DNA of 14,161 nt, from NCBI GenBank assembly GCA_019658985.1, contig JAIFWS010000019.1, forward strand, positions 1 to 14,161, read 5' to 3'. The position numbers and the translations under genes are program-made. The notes beneath the pieces are model-generated. The model made no database searches and had not been told where the DNA came from. It was given only the letters and a program-made list of their open reading frames with translations. Shown here piece by piece: positions 1 through 6,187 of this stretch (its first letter is position 1; every line of letters begins with the position of its first letter). The stretch is from Candidatus Parcubacteria bacterium. GTDB taxonomy: Bacteria > Patescibacteriota > Minisyncoccia > Minisyncoccales > Staskawiczbacteraceae.

Positions 1-1
1 G

Positions 2-145
2 GAGGAGGAGGAGCCGCCGATCGGCGGCCAGGCCAATACCGCGATTATAAAATTGCTGGCGCAGCATTTTGATGTCAGCGTTTCATTGGTGGAAATTGTT
101 TCGGGGTTCATGGCGCGGGTGAAAGTGGTAGAAATCCATAATTAG
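2..145 (+). CDS. DUF167 (YggU-like) family protein, C-terminal part
   Basis: The gene enters from the left edge and only the last 47 codons are present, ending at TAG 143-145. The visible peptide has the usual C-terminal signature of the DUF167/UPF0235 family: a PPIGGQANTAIIKLLAQHF segment (the conserved P-x-x-G-x-A-N-x-x-x-x-x-x-L-A motif), then VSLVEIVSG, then a basic KVVEI strand. The family consists of small alpha/beta proteins of about 75-100 residues with no firm biochemical role. A factor-independent terminator follows ten bases after the stop, so this was the last gene of its transcript. The start codon and N-terminus lie outside the window. Confidence 0.85.
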   Translation, partial: EEEEPPIGGQANTAIIKLLAQHFDVSVSLVEIVSGFMARVKVVEIHN

Positions 146-154
146 CGACTTGAG

Positions 155-179
155 AAACCAACATACAAGTTGGTTTTTT
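155..179 (+). terminator. Rho-independent terminator after the DUF167 gene
   Basis: A perfect 8-bp stem AAACCAAC / GTTGGTTT (155-162 with 169-176) encloses the loop ATACAA. The stem ends in Ts, giving a run of six Ts at 174-179. It separates the DUF167 gene from pyrE. Confidence 0.8.
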
Positions 180-210
180 AGGTCGCCTATTACAGAAAGG
201 GGGTGGGGCT

Positions 211-882
211 ATGACCGAAGCGATGGAGTTTCTGGCGTACGCGATCTCAATCAACGCGCTGAGATTCCCGCTCGACGGCATCGAGCTGAAGAGCGGGCGG
301 AGGTCTCCGTACTTTTTCGATACGGGACGCTTCCGTACGGGAAAGTCTGTCACTAGGCTCGCCAAGGCCTACGCGGGAACCATCATGGGGAAGTTCCCGA
401 AACTCCCCGCCGTGATTTTCGGTCCCTCTTATAAAGGGAACGCGATCGCGGTTGCAACGGCAATGATGCTGGACAACATGGACGTTAGCCAGAGCTCCGA
501 AGGGACGGGTTATGCTTACAATCGCAAGGAGGTCAAGAATCATGGCGAAGGCGGTTTGGTCGTCGGCGCAGAGATGAAGGGCAAGACTGTGGGTTTGGTC
601 GACGATGTCATGACGACCGGGACTTCTTCGGGTGAAGCAGTCCAGATCGTCAAGGCCGAAGGGGGCTTCCCGACCGGATGCGTGATCGCATTCGATCGGC
701 AAGAACGCGGGACTGACGATGAACGTTCAGCAGTTCGGGCGTTCGCCCAAACCTACAACGTTCCAGTCTGGCCCGTGGCGACGCTCAGCGATCTACTGGA
801 GCTTCTGGCCACGCCGAAGTTCTCGGACTTGGTTCCAGTGCATCAGCGGATCCTGGAGTACAGGGAGCAGTACGGTGTTTGA
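211..882 (+). CDS. pyrE: Orotate phosphoribosyltransferase
   Basis: The 223-residue product fits OPRTase, which joins orotate to PRPP to make OMP in pyrimidine synthesis. Visible motifs are LKSGRRSPYFFD (27-38) of the N-terminal hood, GPSYKGN (71-77), the flexible catalytic loop YNRKEVKNHGEGG (103-115) and the PRPP-binding signature VDDVMTTGTS (130-139). Length is normal for the family (about 210-230). The ATG at 211 is preceded by a G-rich stretch AAGGGGGTGGGG that can serve as Shine-Dalgarno sequence, unlike most genes here. Composition also stands out: 38 of 60 bases at 661-720 are G or C, against 20 of 60 at 7081-7140 in the enolase gene. It stands alone between two terminators with no other pyr gene nearby, which suggests acquisition as a single-gene unit (inference). 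Confidence 0.95.
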   Translation: MTEAMEFLAYAISINALRFPLDGIELKSGRRSPYFFDTGRFRTGKSVTRLAKAYAGTIMGKFPKLPAVIFGPSYKGNAIAVATAMMLDNMDVSQSSEGTGYAYNRKEVKNHGEGGLVVGAEMKGKTVGLVDDVMTTGTSSGEAVQIVKAEGGFPTGCVIAFDRQERGTDDERSAVRAFAQTYNVPVWPVATLSDLLELLATPKFSDLVPVHQRILEYREQYGV

Positions 883-883
883 T

Positions 884-919
884 GCGGCCATCTCTAGGCA
901 AGGGGGAGGCCGCTTTTTT
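884..919 (+). terminator. Rho-independent terminator of pyrE
   Basis: Stem GCGGCC / GGCCGC (884-889 with 908-913) is followed by six Ts (914-919). It begins directly after the pyrE stop codon. The same GCGGCC/GGCCGC stem core is seen after the gene at 3444-3722, and a related GCCGCG core is seen after the - strand gene at 5850-6092. Confidence 0.85.
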
Positions 920-929
920 AATTTCAATA

Positions 930-957
930 TTGATTTTATTATCTAATCGGTTAAACT
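930..957 (+). promoter_or_regulatory. Possible promoter of the ftsZ-like gene
   Basis: TTGATT (930-935) and TAAACT (952-957) are separated by 16 bases, directly after the pyrE terminator. The predicted start of transcription would be only a few bases before the ATG at 969, giving a nearly leaderless mRNA. The match to consensus is moderate. Confidence 0.4.
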
Positions 958-968
958 GATGTAATAAT

Positions 969-2301
969 ATGGCAAAGAAAAAAAATCCCGCGCGAAAGAT
1001 TGTCACAGCAAAAAAAATAATAAAGCCAGTCCAAAAACTGAAAAAGGTTTTAGCAGTGCCGAAAAAAATAAAAAAAGCTAAAAAGCCGGAAGTAAAATCC
1101 ATCCAATTATATTCTGAAGGTCCGAAATCTTTTTTCAAAGCGAAAATAAAAGTGATTGGCATCGGCGGCGGGGGATCGTCGATTGTTTCAGAGATCGGTC
1201 GGTCTTTGCATAAAGCGACATTCTTAACCGCTGATACTGATTTGCGGGCTTCCCGGAAAAAGGGGCCTATTAAACGTATTTTATTCGGACAGAATCTAAC
1301 CCATGGCTTGGGAACCGGCGCCAATCCCGAATTGGGCAGGCAGGCCGCGGAAAAAAAAAAAAAAAAAATCGCCACCTTCCAAGTTTGAAGGGAAAAACAA
1401 ACACGCCACAGCCGCCAAAGCGCTCAAAGGGTTGCGGCGGTCTTTGAATGTTTCATTAACCATATCAAACGAGAGGATTTTTAAAATCATCGATTCCAAC
1501 GTTTCTATCAGTGAAGCGTTTTCCATGGTTAATAAAAAATTAATCGACTTATTGGAAAGCTTGATCGATCTTATCTATAACCCCGGCATCATCAACATCG
1601 ACTTTGCCGACCTTCGTGCCATCTTAAGAAGCAAGGGGAACACCGCTTTCTTAAATACCGCCGAAGCTTCGGGCAAGAACCGCGCCGACCAGGTTATCGA
1701 AAAAATACTACACAACCCGTTATATCAGACGAGCCCCTTTACGACCGAAAAGATATTATTCAATATCGCGGGCGGTGAGAATGTAAGCTTGCTGGAGGTG
1801 GATAAAATCAGCCGGGCCATTTCCGAAGCGCATTCCGATGCTAAAATTATCTTCGGCATTTCCAAAAACCCGAAGTTAAAAAACAGGATTAAAACAACCT
1901 TATTGATGACTGGGCCCGGCCCGCAAGGAGCTATTCCTGAACCCGAACCGGCCGCAGAGAAAAAACCGGCAACTGGCGCAGCAGCCAAAAAAGTAAAAAA
2001 AGCCGCAAAGCCGGCAACAAAGAAGAAACCAAAACAGTCATCTTTTGGAAAATTGCTAAGCCCTGTGCTAAACCGCGGATTGTTCCAGAATCAACCGGCC
2101 GGAGGCGAGGCAAAGAAAACGGAAGTACCGGTATCGCAGGAGCGGCGGCAGCAGGAACAGCTGGCAATCAATAAAAAAGCGATCAGGCGGTCTGGTTTGG
2201 AAATCCAGGAAGCCCAGAAATTAGAAGAAGATAAGTTGTCAGTCCAGGAAAAGGAGTGGGAGATACCGGCCTTCTTGCGCAACAAGGTAAAGTCCAAATA
2301 A
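969..2301 (+). pseudogene. ftsZ: FtsZ-like cell-division GTPase, frameshifted and lacking the tubulin signature loop
   Basis: Two reading frames together give most of an FtsZ. The first (969 to about 1350) has a 57-residue lysine-rich N-terminal extension, the nucleotide-binding VIGIGGGG, ADTD in place of NTD, and LTHGLGTGANPELGRQAAE. The second, one base out of phase (from about 1369 to 2301), resumes at KFEGKNKH and continues with IINIDFADLRAIL, EASGKNRA, IIFGISKNP, a long charged linker and the C-terminal peptide WEIPAFLRNK that normally docks FtsA/ZipA-type partners. They meet at an 18-A run (1351-1368). Aligned from memory to E. coli FtsZ, about 50 residues are missing at the junction, including the GGGTGTG loop needed for GTP binding. 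Correcting the homopolymer alone would therefore not restore a working protein. Either this is a real pseudogene or the assembly collapsed here. The good conservation on both sides favours recent damage or an assembly error. Confidence 0.8.
1351..1368 (+). repeat. 18-nt poly-A tract at the ftsZ breakpoint
   Basis: Eighteen consecutive As lie exactly where the ftsZ reading frame shifts and where about 160 bases of conserved sequence are absent. It is the longest homopolymer in the window. Such a tract is prone to slippage in the cell and to error in sequencing or assembly. Confidence 0.95.
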
Positions 2302-2349
2302 ATTCATTAACCCTTGCAGAGAGGTGCTAGCTGTGCTATTTCTAATGTA

Positions 2350-2525
2350 TACTTTGATCTCAGAATGCTTTCGTGGTATTTTACCCAAATTTGAGAGTGA
2401 AAATGTGATAGAATTTTGATCCATAGCCGAAGGCTTCTGGCTCAAAATTATAGCGCATTTTTTAACCCAAATTTGGGAAAAAGAGCCGAAAATGCTTTTA
2501 TATAGTGCATTTTGAGATCAAAATA
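2350..2525 (+). repeat. Structured intergenic element, copy 1 (before galU)
   Basis: A long nested palindrome fills most of the 226-nt gap between ftsZ and galU. The outer stem P1 pairs 2350-2368 with 2507-2525 (17 Watson-Crick pairs, one G-U, one mismatch). P2 pairs CCCAAATTTG (2384-2393) with CAAATTTGGG (2468-2477), extended by TTTT/AAAA. P3 pairs AATTTTGA (2412-2419) with TCAAAATT (2442-2449), with an inner GCC/GGC hairpin. The unpaired strands between stems (2395-2411 and 2483-2506) match copy 2 at 9373-9548 closely, while the stems differ yet still pair. P1 ends two bases before the galU ATG, so folding in RNA could control its translation. No known riboswitch class is recognised. It could instead be a palindromic mobile element. 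Confidence 0.75.
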
Positions 2526-2527
2526 TC

Positions 2528-3418
2528 ATGAATATGGAGAAAGAATTAGCTATTAAAAAAGCAATTATCCCCATCGCTGGTCTTGGAACCAGGTTTTTGC
2601 CGTTGTCGCTGGCGGTTTCCAAGGAATTTTTTCCGCTGGTAGATAAGCCTATTATTCAATATATTATCGAAGAGGTGAAAAAATCCGGCATTACCGAGAT
2701 TGTATTTGTGGTAAGCTCGCGCCAGAAGATGATTTTTAATTATTTACAGAAATACCCGGAACTAGAAGAAGTGCTGGTGAAAAGGAAAAAAGATAAAATT
2801 TTAAAAGAATTAAAGGACTTTGAAGAGCTTTTTGAAGGGATCACTTTTTCATTTGTAGTCCAGAAATTGCCGCTGGGCGACGGGCATGCGTTGCTGCAGA
2901 CCTCCAAATTGATCGGAAATGAGGCTGTAGCGGTGTCATTCGGGGATGATGTGATTGATTCGCCGGAACCCGCGCTTTTGCAACTGATGAATATTTTCAA
3001 TACGACTAATGCCCCTGTAGTGGCATTGAAATCACTGCCAAGGAATGTCATTCCGGCTTACGGTAATGTGTCCGTGGAAAAAATCGCCAACCATTTATAT
3101 AAAATAAAAAAAATCACTGAGAAGCCGGAGCCGTCCCAGATCCATTCTGACCTGGTGATTGTTGGAAAGTACGTCCTGACTCCGGAAGTATTTGAATACC
3201 TTAAAAAAGCCAAGCCATCGGAGAAAGGGGAAGTCATCCTGGGAGAAGTGTTTGATAAAATGCTGGCTGACGGAAAAACCATTTATGGATATGAACTGAA
3301 GGGAGAATGGTTGGAATGCGGCGATAAATTAAAATGGCTTAAATCATTTTTGTATTTGGCGCTCCGAGATGAGCGGTTCGGCAAAGAGTTGAAAGAATAC
3401 GTAAAAACGGTAAGATAA
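2528..3418 (+). CDS. galU: UTP--glucose-1-phosphate uridylyltransferase
   Basis: The 296-residue product belongs to the GalU nucleotidyltransferase family, which makes UDP-glucose from UTP and glucose 1-phosphate for glycan and envelope synthesis. Seen are the nucleotide-binding GLGTRFLP (18-25), SKEFFPLVDKP (31-41, with the conserved lysines), the uridine-contacting QKLPLGDGHAL (112-122), the metal-binding FGDD (138-141) and the EKPEP segment typical of the family. Length is normal. Two ATGs (2528 and 2534) are possible starts; neither has a Shine-Dalgarno sequence. The first begins two bases after the structured element at 2350-2525, which probably forms its leader if transcription starts upstream. 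A small unrelated gene with different composition follows 25 bases after the stop. Confidence 0.93.
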   Translation: MNMEKELAIKKAIIPIAGLGTRFLPLSLAVSKEFFPLVDKPIIQYIIEEVKKSGITEIVFVVSSRQKMIFNYLQKYPELEEVLVKRKKDKILKELKDFEELFEGITFSFVVQKLPLGDGHALLQTSKLIGNEAVAVSFGDDVIDSPEPALLQLMNIFNTTNAPVVALKSLPRNVIPAYGNVSVEKIANHLYKIKKITEKPEPSQIHSDLVIVGKYVLTPEVFEYLKKAKPSEKGEVILGEVFDKMLADGKTIYGYELKGEWLECGDKLKWLKSFLYLALRDERFGKELKEYVKTVR

Positions 3419-3443
3419 TCCCAGCACGCCCATAACCCCGACA

Positions 3444-3722
3444 GTGGAGACAATTGTGGTAGCGGCGAGGCACGACGGAAAAGAAGATAACCTGGGAGGA
3501 TTACTCAAGGTGCCGTCGATGGCGGTTGGCGCCCTGCGAGTTGATCGCCATCCGGAAGGCCTGCTTGTGTCCAATACACAAGGTAATGCATTGATCCTGG
3601 TAAGCTCGTTGCCCAACGGCGCCATCTGCATCACTGTGCGGATCGGATCCTGTAACGCCGTCCTTCCAGAGGTCGGAGAGCCGATTATCAGGGTCGATTC
3701 CGAACCGGATCCGGCCTACTGA
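3444..3722 (+). CDS. Small hypothetical protein of high-GC type
   Basis: A 92-residue open frame starts at GTG 3444 and ends at TGA 3720-3722. I do not recognise the family. The product is soluble, with no membrane segment, and alternates short hydrophobic strands (LLVSNTQGNALILVSS, GAICITVRIG) with turns, which suggests a small beta-rich fold. A terminator begins seven bases after the stop and supports it being expressed. Codon choice and G+C (36 of 60 bases at 3601-3660) resemble pyrE rather than the flanking galU and dehydrogenase genes. No Shine-Dalgarno sequence precedes the GTG, so the start is uncertain; an internal start is possible. It lies alone between two host genes, consistent with an inserted single-gene unit (inference). 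Confidence 0.6.
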   Translation: METIVVAARHDGKEDNLGGLLKVPSMAVGALRVDRHPEGLLVSNTQGNALILVSSLPNGAICITVRIGSCNAVLPEVGEPIIRVDSEPDPAY

Positions 3723-3729
3723 GATGACG

Positions 3730-3762
3730 GCGGCCAGCGACTTGAGCTGCTGGCCGCTTTTT
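3730..3762 (+). terminator. Rho-independent terminator after the small high-GC gene
   Basis: A perfect 9-bp stem GCGGCCAGC / GCTGGCCGC (3730-3738 with 3749-3757) is followed by TTTTT (3758-3762). Its T-run overlaps the -35 box of the next promoter. Confidence 0.9.
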
Positions 3763-3788
3763 ACATTTTGGGATTATTATTGTAAAAT
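3760..3788 (+). promoter_or_regulatory. Promoter of the D-2-hydroxyacid dehydrogenase gene
   Basis: TTTACA (3760-3765) and TAAAAT (3783-3788) are separated by 17 bases, one mismatch each from the sigma-70 consensus. Transcription would start near 3795, one or two bases before the ATG at 3797, so the mRNA is predicted to be leaderless or nearly so. Confidence 0.65.
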
Positions 3789-3796
3789 GAGCAATT

Positions 3797-4810
3797 ATGG
3801 AGAATGTAAAGATTGCCTTTTTTGAGACGGAAGCTTGGGAAGAAGAATATGTCAAAAAACAGCTGGCTGATTGCCAAGTTGCTTTTTTTGCAGAGACGCT
3901 TTCAAAAGATACGGTGGGACAAGTAAAAGACGTTGATGTCATTTCTTCGTTTATCGATTCGCCATTGGATGAAGAGTTATTATCCCAATTTTCTAATTTG
4001 AAAATGATCGCCACCAGGTCCACCGGCTTTGACCATATTGATTTAGAATACTGTAGAAAGAAGGGAATTGCCGTTTGTAATGTTCCGCTGTATGGAGAAA
4101 ACACCGTTGCTGAACACACTTTCGCGCTGATCCTGGATTTATCACGCAAAATCGATAAGTCAATCAAGCGTACACGGGAAGGGGATTTTTCTCTGGATGG
4201 CCTCCGCGGTTTTGATTTGAAAAATAAAACATTGGGGATCATCGGAATGGGAAATATCGCCCAGCACGTCGCCCGCATCGCGCAGGGGTTTGAAATGAAT
4301 ATATTGGCCTTTGATCTCCATGAAGATAAAAAGTTGGCCAAGAAGCTCGGGTTTTCTTATGCGCCGTTTGATCAAGTGCTGCAGAATTCTGATATCGTAA
4401 CACTGCATGTTCCACATAATGACCACACGCACCACTTAATTAATGCTAAAAATATTGGTATGATGAAGCGCGGTTCATACCTTATTAATACTGCCCGCGG
4501 AGGGATTATTGAAACCAATGCGTTAATCGAAGCGCTCAGTAAGGGGATCCTGGCCGGAGCGGGGTTGGATGTGCTGGAAGAGGAATGTTTTATCAAAGAA
4601 GAGAGCCAGCTATTATCAAAAGAATTCCCAAAAACCTGCGACGTGAAAACATTATTGCAAAACCACGCCTTGCTCAAGCAGGAAAATGTGATCATTACCC
4701 CGCACAACGCCTTTAATTCAAAAGAGGCTTTGGAAAGGATTTTAGAAACGACGGTGGATAATATGAAATCTTTCCTGCAAAATAATCCTATAAATATCGT
4801 ACAAAAATGA
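3797..4810 (+). CDS. D-2-hydroxyacid (D-lactate-type) dehydrogenase
   Basis: The 337-residue product is an NAD-dependent D-isomer 2-hydroxyacid dehydrogenase. It likely reduces pyruvate to D-lactate to regenerate NAD+ in fermentation, although related 2-oxo acids are possible. The Rossmann core carries GIIGMGNIAQ (147-156), where the usual third glycine is replaced by alanine. The catalytic set is visible: Arg234 in NTARGG, the Glu cluster 261-263 in LDVLEEE, and His303 in TPHNA. The N-terminal part has the TRSTGFDHID motif of the substrate domain. Length is normal. It has its own promoter after a terminator. Its stop codon overlaps the start of the next gene (ATGA at 4807-4810), so it is translationally coupled to the reductase gene. 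No Shine-Dalgarno sequence is seen. Confidence 0.9.
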   Translation: MENVKIAFFETEAWEEEYVKKQLADCQVAFFAETLSKDTVGQVKDVDVISSFIDSPLDEELLSQFSNLKMIATRSTGFDHIDLEYCRKKGIAVCNVPLYGENTVAEHTFALILDLSRKIDKSIKRTREGDFSLDGLRGFDLKNKTLGIIGMGNIAQHVARIAQGFEMNILAFDLHEDKKLAKKLGFSYAPFDQVLQNSDIVTLHVPHNDHTHHLINAKNIGMMKRGSYLINTARGGIIETNALIEALSKGILAGAGLDVLEEECFIKEESQLLSKEFPKTCDVKTLLQNHALLKQENVIITPHNAFNSKEALERILETTVDNMKSFLQNNPINIVQK

Positions 4811-5814
4811 CTTACGATCTAATCATCATTGGAGCTGGCCCGGCGGGAGTTGCCGCCGCGGTGTACGCCTCCCGCCAAAAGTTGAACATGCTGATTGTCT
4901 CAAAAGACATCGGCGGCCAGGTTGCCAAAAAAGCGGTTGATATTGAAAATTATCCGGGATTTGAAAAAATTTCAGGGCCGGAGCTGGTTGATTTATACAA
5001 AAAGCAGCTCAAGGCCAATGAACTTGAAGTGACGCTGGACGAAGTATTGGAAATCCAAAAACCCGAAAATACTTTTTTAGTCAAAACAAAATCCGGAAAA
5101 ACTCAGGAAGCCATATCGGTCATTATTACTTCCGGCGCGACATCAAGGCTGATCAATGTGCCCGGTGAAGAACAGTTTTCCGGAAAGGGCGTGAGCTACT
5201 GCTCATTGTGCGACGGCCCCGTATTTAAGAATAAAGTCGTGGCGGTAATCGGCGGCGGAAATAACGGATTCGAATCGGCGCTCTTCTTGTCAAATTATGT
5301 ATCGAAGGTGTATATTCTGGAATATGGCGCAAAAGTAAACGCGGATTCAGAAAACCAGGAACTGGTGGCACGCCAGCCTAATATCGAGATCATCACCAAT
5401 GCCAAAGTGGCAAAGATTGAAGGAAAAGTGTTTGTAGAATCGATAAGCTACGAAGATATGAGTGGTGTCTCTCCGTCTGTCATTCCCGCGCAAGCGGGAA
5501 TCCAGGGTGATGGCGAAAACACTGGATCCCAGGTCAAGCCTGGGATGACAACGGGTGTTGAGAAGAAGTTAGAAGTTAAGGGAGTATTTGTGGAAATCGG
5601 TTATCTGCCGGCGACATCATTTGTGAACGGCTTGGTGGAATTAAATGAAAAAAATGAAATCATATTCGATCCGAAAACACTGGAAACAAAAACCCCAGGA
5701 TTATTTTCAGCAGGGGATTGCAATGTTTCAAAGTATAAACAAATCGTGATGGCGTCGGGTGAAGGGGCAAAGGCGGCCCTCTCGGCGTATGAGTACATAA
5801 AAAAGCATAAATAA
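4807..5814 (+). CDS. trxB: Thioredoxin reductase-like flavoprotein of AhpF type, with an in-frame repeat insertion
   Basis: The 335-residue flavoprotein transfers electrons from a nicotinamide cofactor through FAD to a CxxC pair and on to thioredoxin- or glutaredoxin-like partners. Visible are the FAD motif GAGPAG (9-14), the redox CSLC (132-135), the nucleotide motif GGGNNG (149-154) and GLFSAGDC (298-305). The arginine motif that binds the NADPH phosphate in TrxB is absent. Instead LEYGAKVNAD and the KQIVMASGEGAKAALSAYEY ending resemble the C-terminal part of AhpF, so NADH is the likelier donor (inference). Residues 224-248 are encoded by a palindromic repeat and form an extra loop before GVFVEIGY in the nucleotide domain. 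The gene overlaps the dehydrogenase gene by four bases. A glutaredoxin and a DsbA/GILT-like protein lie downstream and may be partners. Confidence 0.9.
   Translation: MTYDLIIIGAGPAGVAAAVYASRQKLNMLIVSKDIGGQVAKKAVDIENYPGFEKISGPELVDLYKKQLKANELEVTLDEVLEIQKPENTFLVKTKSGKTQEAISVIITSGATSRLINVPGEEQFSGKGVSYCSLCDGPVFKNKVVAVIGGGNNGFESALFLSNYVSKVYILEYGAKVNADSENQELVARQPNIEIITNAKVAKIEGKVFVESISYEDMSGVSPSVIPAQAGIQGDGENTGSQVKPGMTTGVEKKLEVKGVFVEIGYLPATSFVNGLVELNEKNEIIFDPKTLETKTPGLFSAGDCNVSKYKQIVMASGEGAKAALSAYEYIKKHK
5478..5550 (+). repeat. 73-bp palindromic interspersed repeat inside trxB
   Basis: The element is bounded by TGTCAT / ATGACA. It contains two hairpins, ATTCCCGC-gcaa-GCGGGAAT (5482-5501) and ATCCCAGG-tcaag-CCTGGGAT (5526-5546), and a linking ATCCAG/CTGGAT pairing, so it can form a cruciform. 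Its translation VIPAQAGIQ is a familiar peptide from a repeat family found in many unrelated bacteria. It has no stop in this frame and adds about 25 residues to the reductase. Confidence 0.88.
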
Positions 5815-5845
5815 AAAAGGCCGCGAACGTGTAAAAGTTCGCGGC
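5812..5845 (-). terminator. Rho-independent terminator of the zinc-ribbon gene
   Basis: Read on the - strand, stem GCCGCGAAC / GTTCGCGGC (5820-5828 with 5837-5845) is followed by CTTTTTT. It lies five bases after the stop of the - strand gene. On the + strand the hairpin has no T-run, so it would stop the convergent trxB transcript poorly. Confidence 0.8.
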
Positions 5846-5849
5846 AGTG

Positions 5850-6092
5850 TCAGGAAGCGACCACCTCGCGGGTCGTGGGCAACTTCAGCAAGTCGCCGCA
5901 GTACGGGCATCGGCGCCAAGTCGGATGCAGGCGTAGCGACGTGGCGTGGGCGTCCGGCCGATCGTCGTCGTGGTACTCCCAGGCTGCTTCAAGCAGCGCA
6001 GGATTGCTTGCAAGGTCCGGCATCGGTGTTCGGCAGATCCTGCAAGCCGGCACCTCTGCTGACGATCCGCAATGGACGCAAAACATTGGCAT
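5850..6092 (-). CDS. Small zinc-ribbon protein of high-GC type
   Basis: The 80-residue product has three CxxC knuckles: Cys5/Cys8 (CVHC), Cys17/Cys20 (CRIC) and Cys62/Cys65 (CPYC). The first two pairs can hold one zinc ion and the last looks like half of a second ribbon, or the pairs may combine. I do not recognise a named family and no function is proposed. The start at ATG 6092 is well supported by a strong Shine-Dalgarno GAGGAGG (about 6099-6105 on the - strand), a feature missing from the AT-rich neighbours. G+C is very high (41 of 60 bases at 5941-6000). It is the only - strand gene in the window, faces trxB, and has its own terminator. This suggests horizontal acquisition as a self-contained unit (inference). 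Confidence 0.8.
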   Translation of the reverse strand: MPMFCVHCGSSAEVPACRICRTPMPDLASNPALLEAAWEYHDDDRPDAHATSLRLHPTWRRCPYCGDLLKLPTTREVVAS

Positions 6093-6187
6093 GGGCTTCC
6101 TCCTCAGAAAAGTGCCTGGGCGTTATTATTTAATACCACGGGAATAGGGTATCATCAAGCAATAAATATATAAATAAAGTTAAAATC

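Noticed and set aside
1351..1368. Programmed ribosomal frameshift on the A18 slippery run to make full-length FtsZ
   Set aside because: A shift would join the frames but not restore the missing stretch of about 50 residues with the GTP-binding loop.
785..1375. Long - strand open frame opposite pyrE and ftsZ
   Set aside because: It overlaps two recognised genes, and its product is low-complexity phenylalanine-rich sequence that mirrors the lysine codons of the + strand.
3688..4341. 217-codon - strand frame opposite the dehydrogenase gene
   Set aside because: It runs through the terminator, promoter and well-conserved motifs of the + strand gene and shows no recognisable protein features.
5875..6147. 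90-codon + strand frame opposite the zinc-ribbon gene
   Set aside because: The - strand frame has a strong Shine-Dalgarno, CxxC pairs and a matching terminator; the + strand frame has none of these.
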